A DNA stretch of 64,000 bases from CBDUQI01 sp965369325 (GTDB taxonomy: Bacteria; Pseudomonadota; Gammaproteobacteria; Steroidobacterales; JBCBZW01): positions 1 through 64,000 of the forward strand of contig CBDUQI010000007.1 in NCBI GenBank assembly GCA_965369325.1, written 5' to 3'. The notes beneath the pieces are model-generated. The model was given only the letters and a program-made list of their open reading frames with translations, did not search any database and was not told the origin of the DNA. The translations under genes were made by a program, and so were the position numbers. The stretch's first letter is position 1. Every line of letters begins with the position of its first letter. Below are positions 63,790 through 64,000 of this stretch, piece after piece.

Positions 63790-64000
63790 TTATTCAACAA
63801 ACGCGGGTACGATGGTGTTTGAAACCTGAGACAGGATTGTGTCTTCCCCATCATGGCCAGTGATCACAACAATTAGGTCAAGCTCTTCAAGAGCTATAAT
63901 GTGTTGTCCGCCACCACCCCAAGCTATTTTGGTGTCATAGCTTTTATTACCGACTGTTATGTCCGTTTGATACCAAAAATAGCCATAGAAAAAGGTTTCG
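63790..64000 (-). CDS. C-terminal part of a second serine hydrolase, cut by window edge
   Basis: The frame runs from the window edge to TAA at 63790-63792 and encodes about 70 residues. FFYGYFWYQTDI, AWGGGGQHIIALEELDLIVVITGH and TIVPAFVE align with the C-terminus of the enzyme at 61743-63023 (YGYFWWSGDL, AQGGGGQFIILIEELDLMVV). It is the upstream paralogue, 9 bases before the PD40 gene's ATG, so they are probably one operon. Confidence 0.85.
   Translation of the reverse strand, partial: ETFFYGYFWYQTDITVGNKSYDTKIAWGGGGQHIIALEELDLIVVITGHDGEDTILSQVSNTIVPAFVE

Noticed and set aside
1..64000. CRISPR arrays, tRNA or rRNA genes, insertion sequences, att sites
   Set aside because: I found no regularly spaced repeats, cloverleaf-like sequence, rRNA motifs or transposase/integrase coding regions by reading.

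Overview
The window comes from a Gram-negative bacterium, most likely a free-living aerobic gammaproteobacterium. The evidence is outer-membrane beta-barrel and LolA-like genes, a complete cbb3 oxidase locus, MerR, FixLJ, IclR and AraC regulators, lipoproteins with lipoboxes, and AGGAG-type ribosome binding sites. The genus cannot be named from sequence alone. I see no rRNA, tRNA, CRISPR array, phage or transposase. The AGCS symporter at the left edge and a serine hydrolase at the right edge are cut by the window.

Positions 1-16,500. After a sodium:alanine symporter and a haloalkane dehalogenase-like hydrolase comes a four-gene minus-strand operon (15128 to 2437). It encodes a periplasmic di-haem peroxidase, a membrane fatty-acid desaturase, a 2,692-residue reducing polyketide synthase (KS-AT-DH-psiKR-ER-KR-ACP-TE-TE), and a secreted FG-GAP/ASPIC-UnbV protein. 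Both terminal thioesterase domains carry Cys instead of Ser as nucleophile. Upstream lie a secreted protein of unknown function and a divergent MerR-family regulator.

Positions 16,500-22,120. A minus-strand operon encodes a Cys-Cys small protein, a MerT-like membrane protein, a tiny membrane protein, an MMPL/RND exporter, a periplasmic LolA-like protein and an outer-membrane barrel. Its promoter has the 19-bp spacer typical of MerR activation. It shares its -10 half-site with a second such promoter beside the MerR gene, so one regulator probably controls both units.

Positions 22,260-33,680. This is the cbb3 oxidase locus ccoNOQP, ccoG, a shortened ccoH-like gene, ccoI, ccoS and a TauE/SafE-like protein. 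It converges on fixJ-fixL, with a double universal stress protein divergent from fixL. The FixL PAS domain has Arg where the haem-ligating His should be.

Positions 33,700-41,864. An amine catabolism locus holds an aldehyde dehydrogenase, an IclR regulator with an operator-like inverted repeat, a HAD hydrolase, a class III aminotransferase, an MFS transporter and a DMGDH/sarcosine-dehydrogenase-like enzyme. A second small catabolic unit (48,282-52,398) holds an AraC regulator, a Tm-1-like protein and a trimethylamine-dehydrogenase-like flavoprotein. A decayed fragment of that last gene lies at 55,210-55,352.

Positions 41,900-64,000. This part is rich in secreted or surface proteins: Ig-like proteins (one frameshifted), a PEP-CTERM-like protein, a tyrosinase with its caddie protein, and a cohesin/TSP3/dockerin-type protein beside a large repeat protein. 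Duplicated serine hydrolases flank a frameshifted PD40 protein. Several genes here are broken or truncated, which suggests a plastic region.
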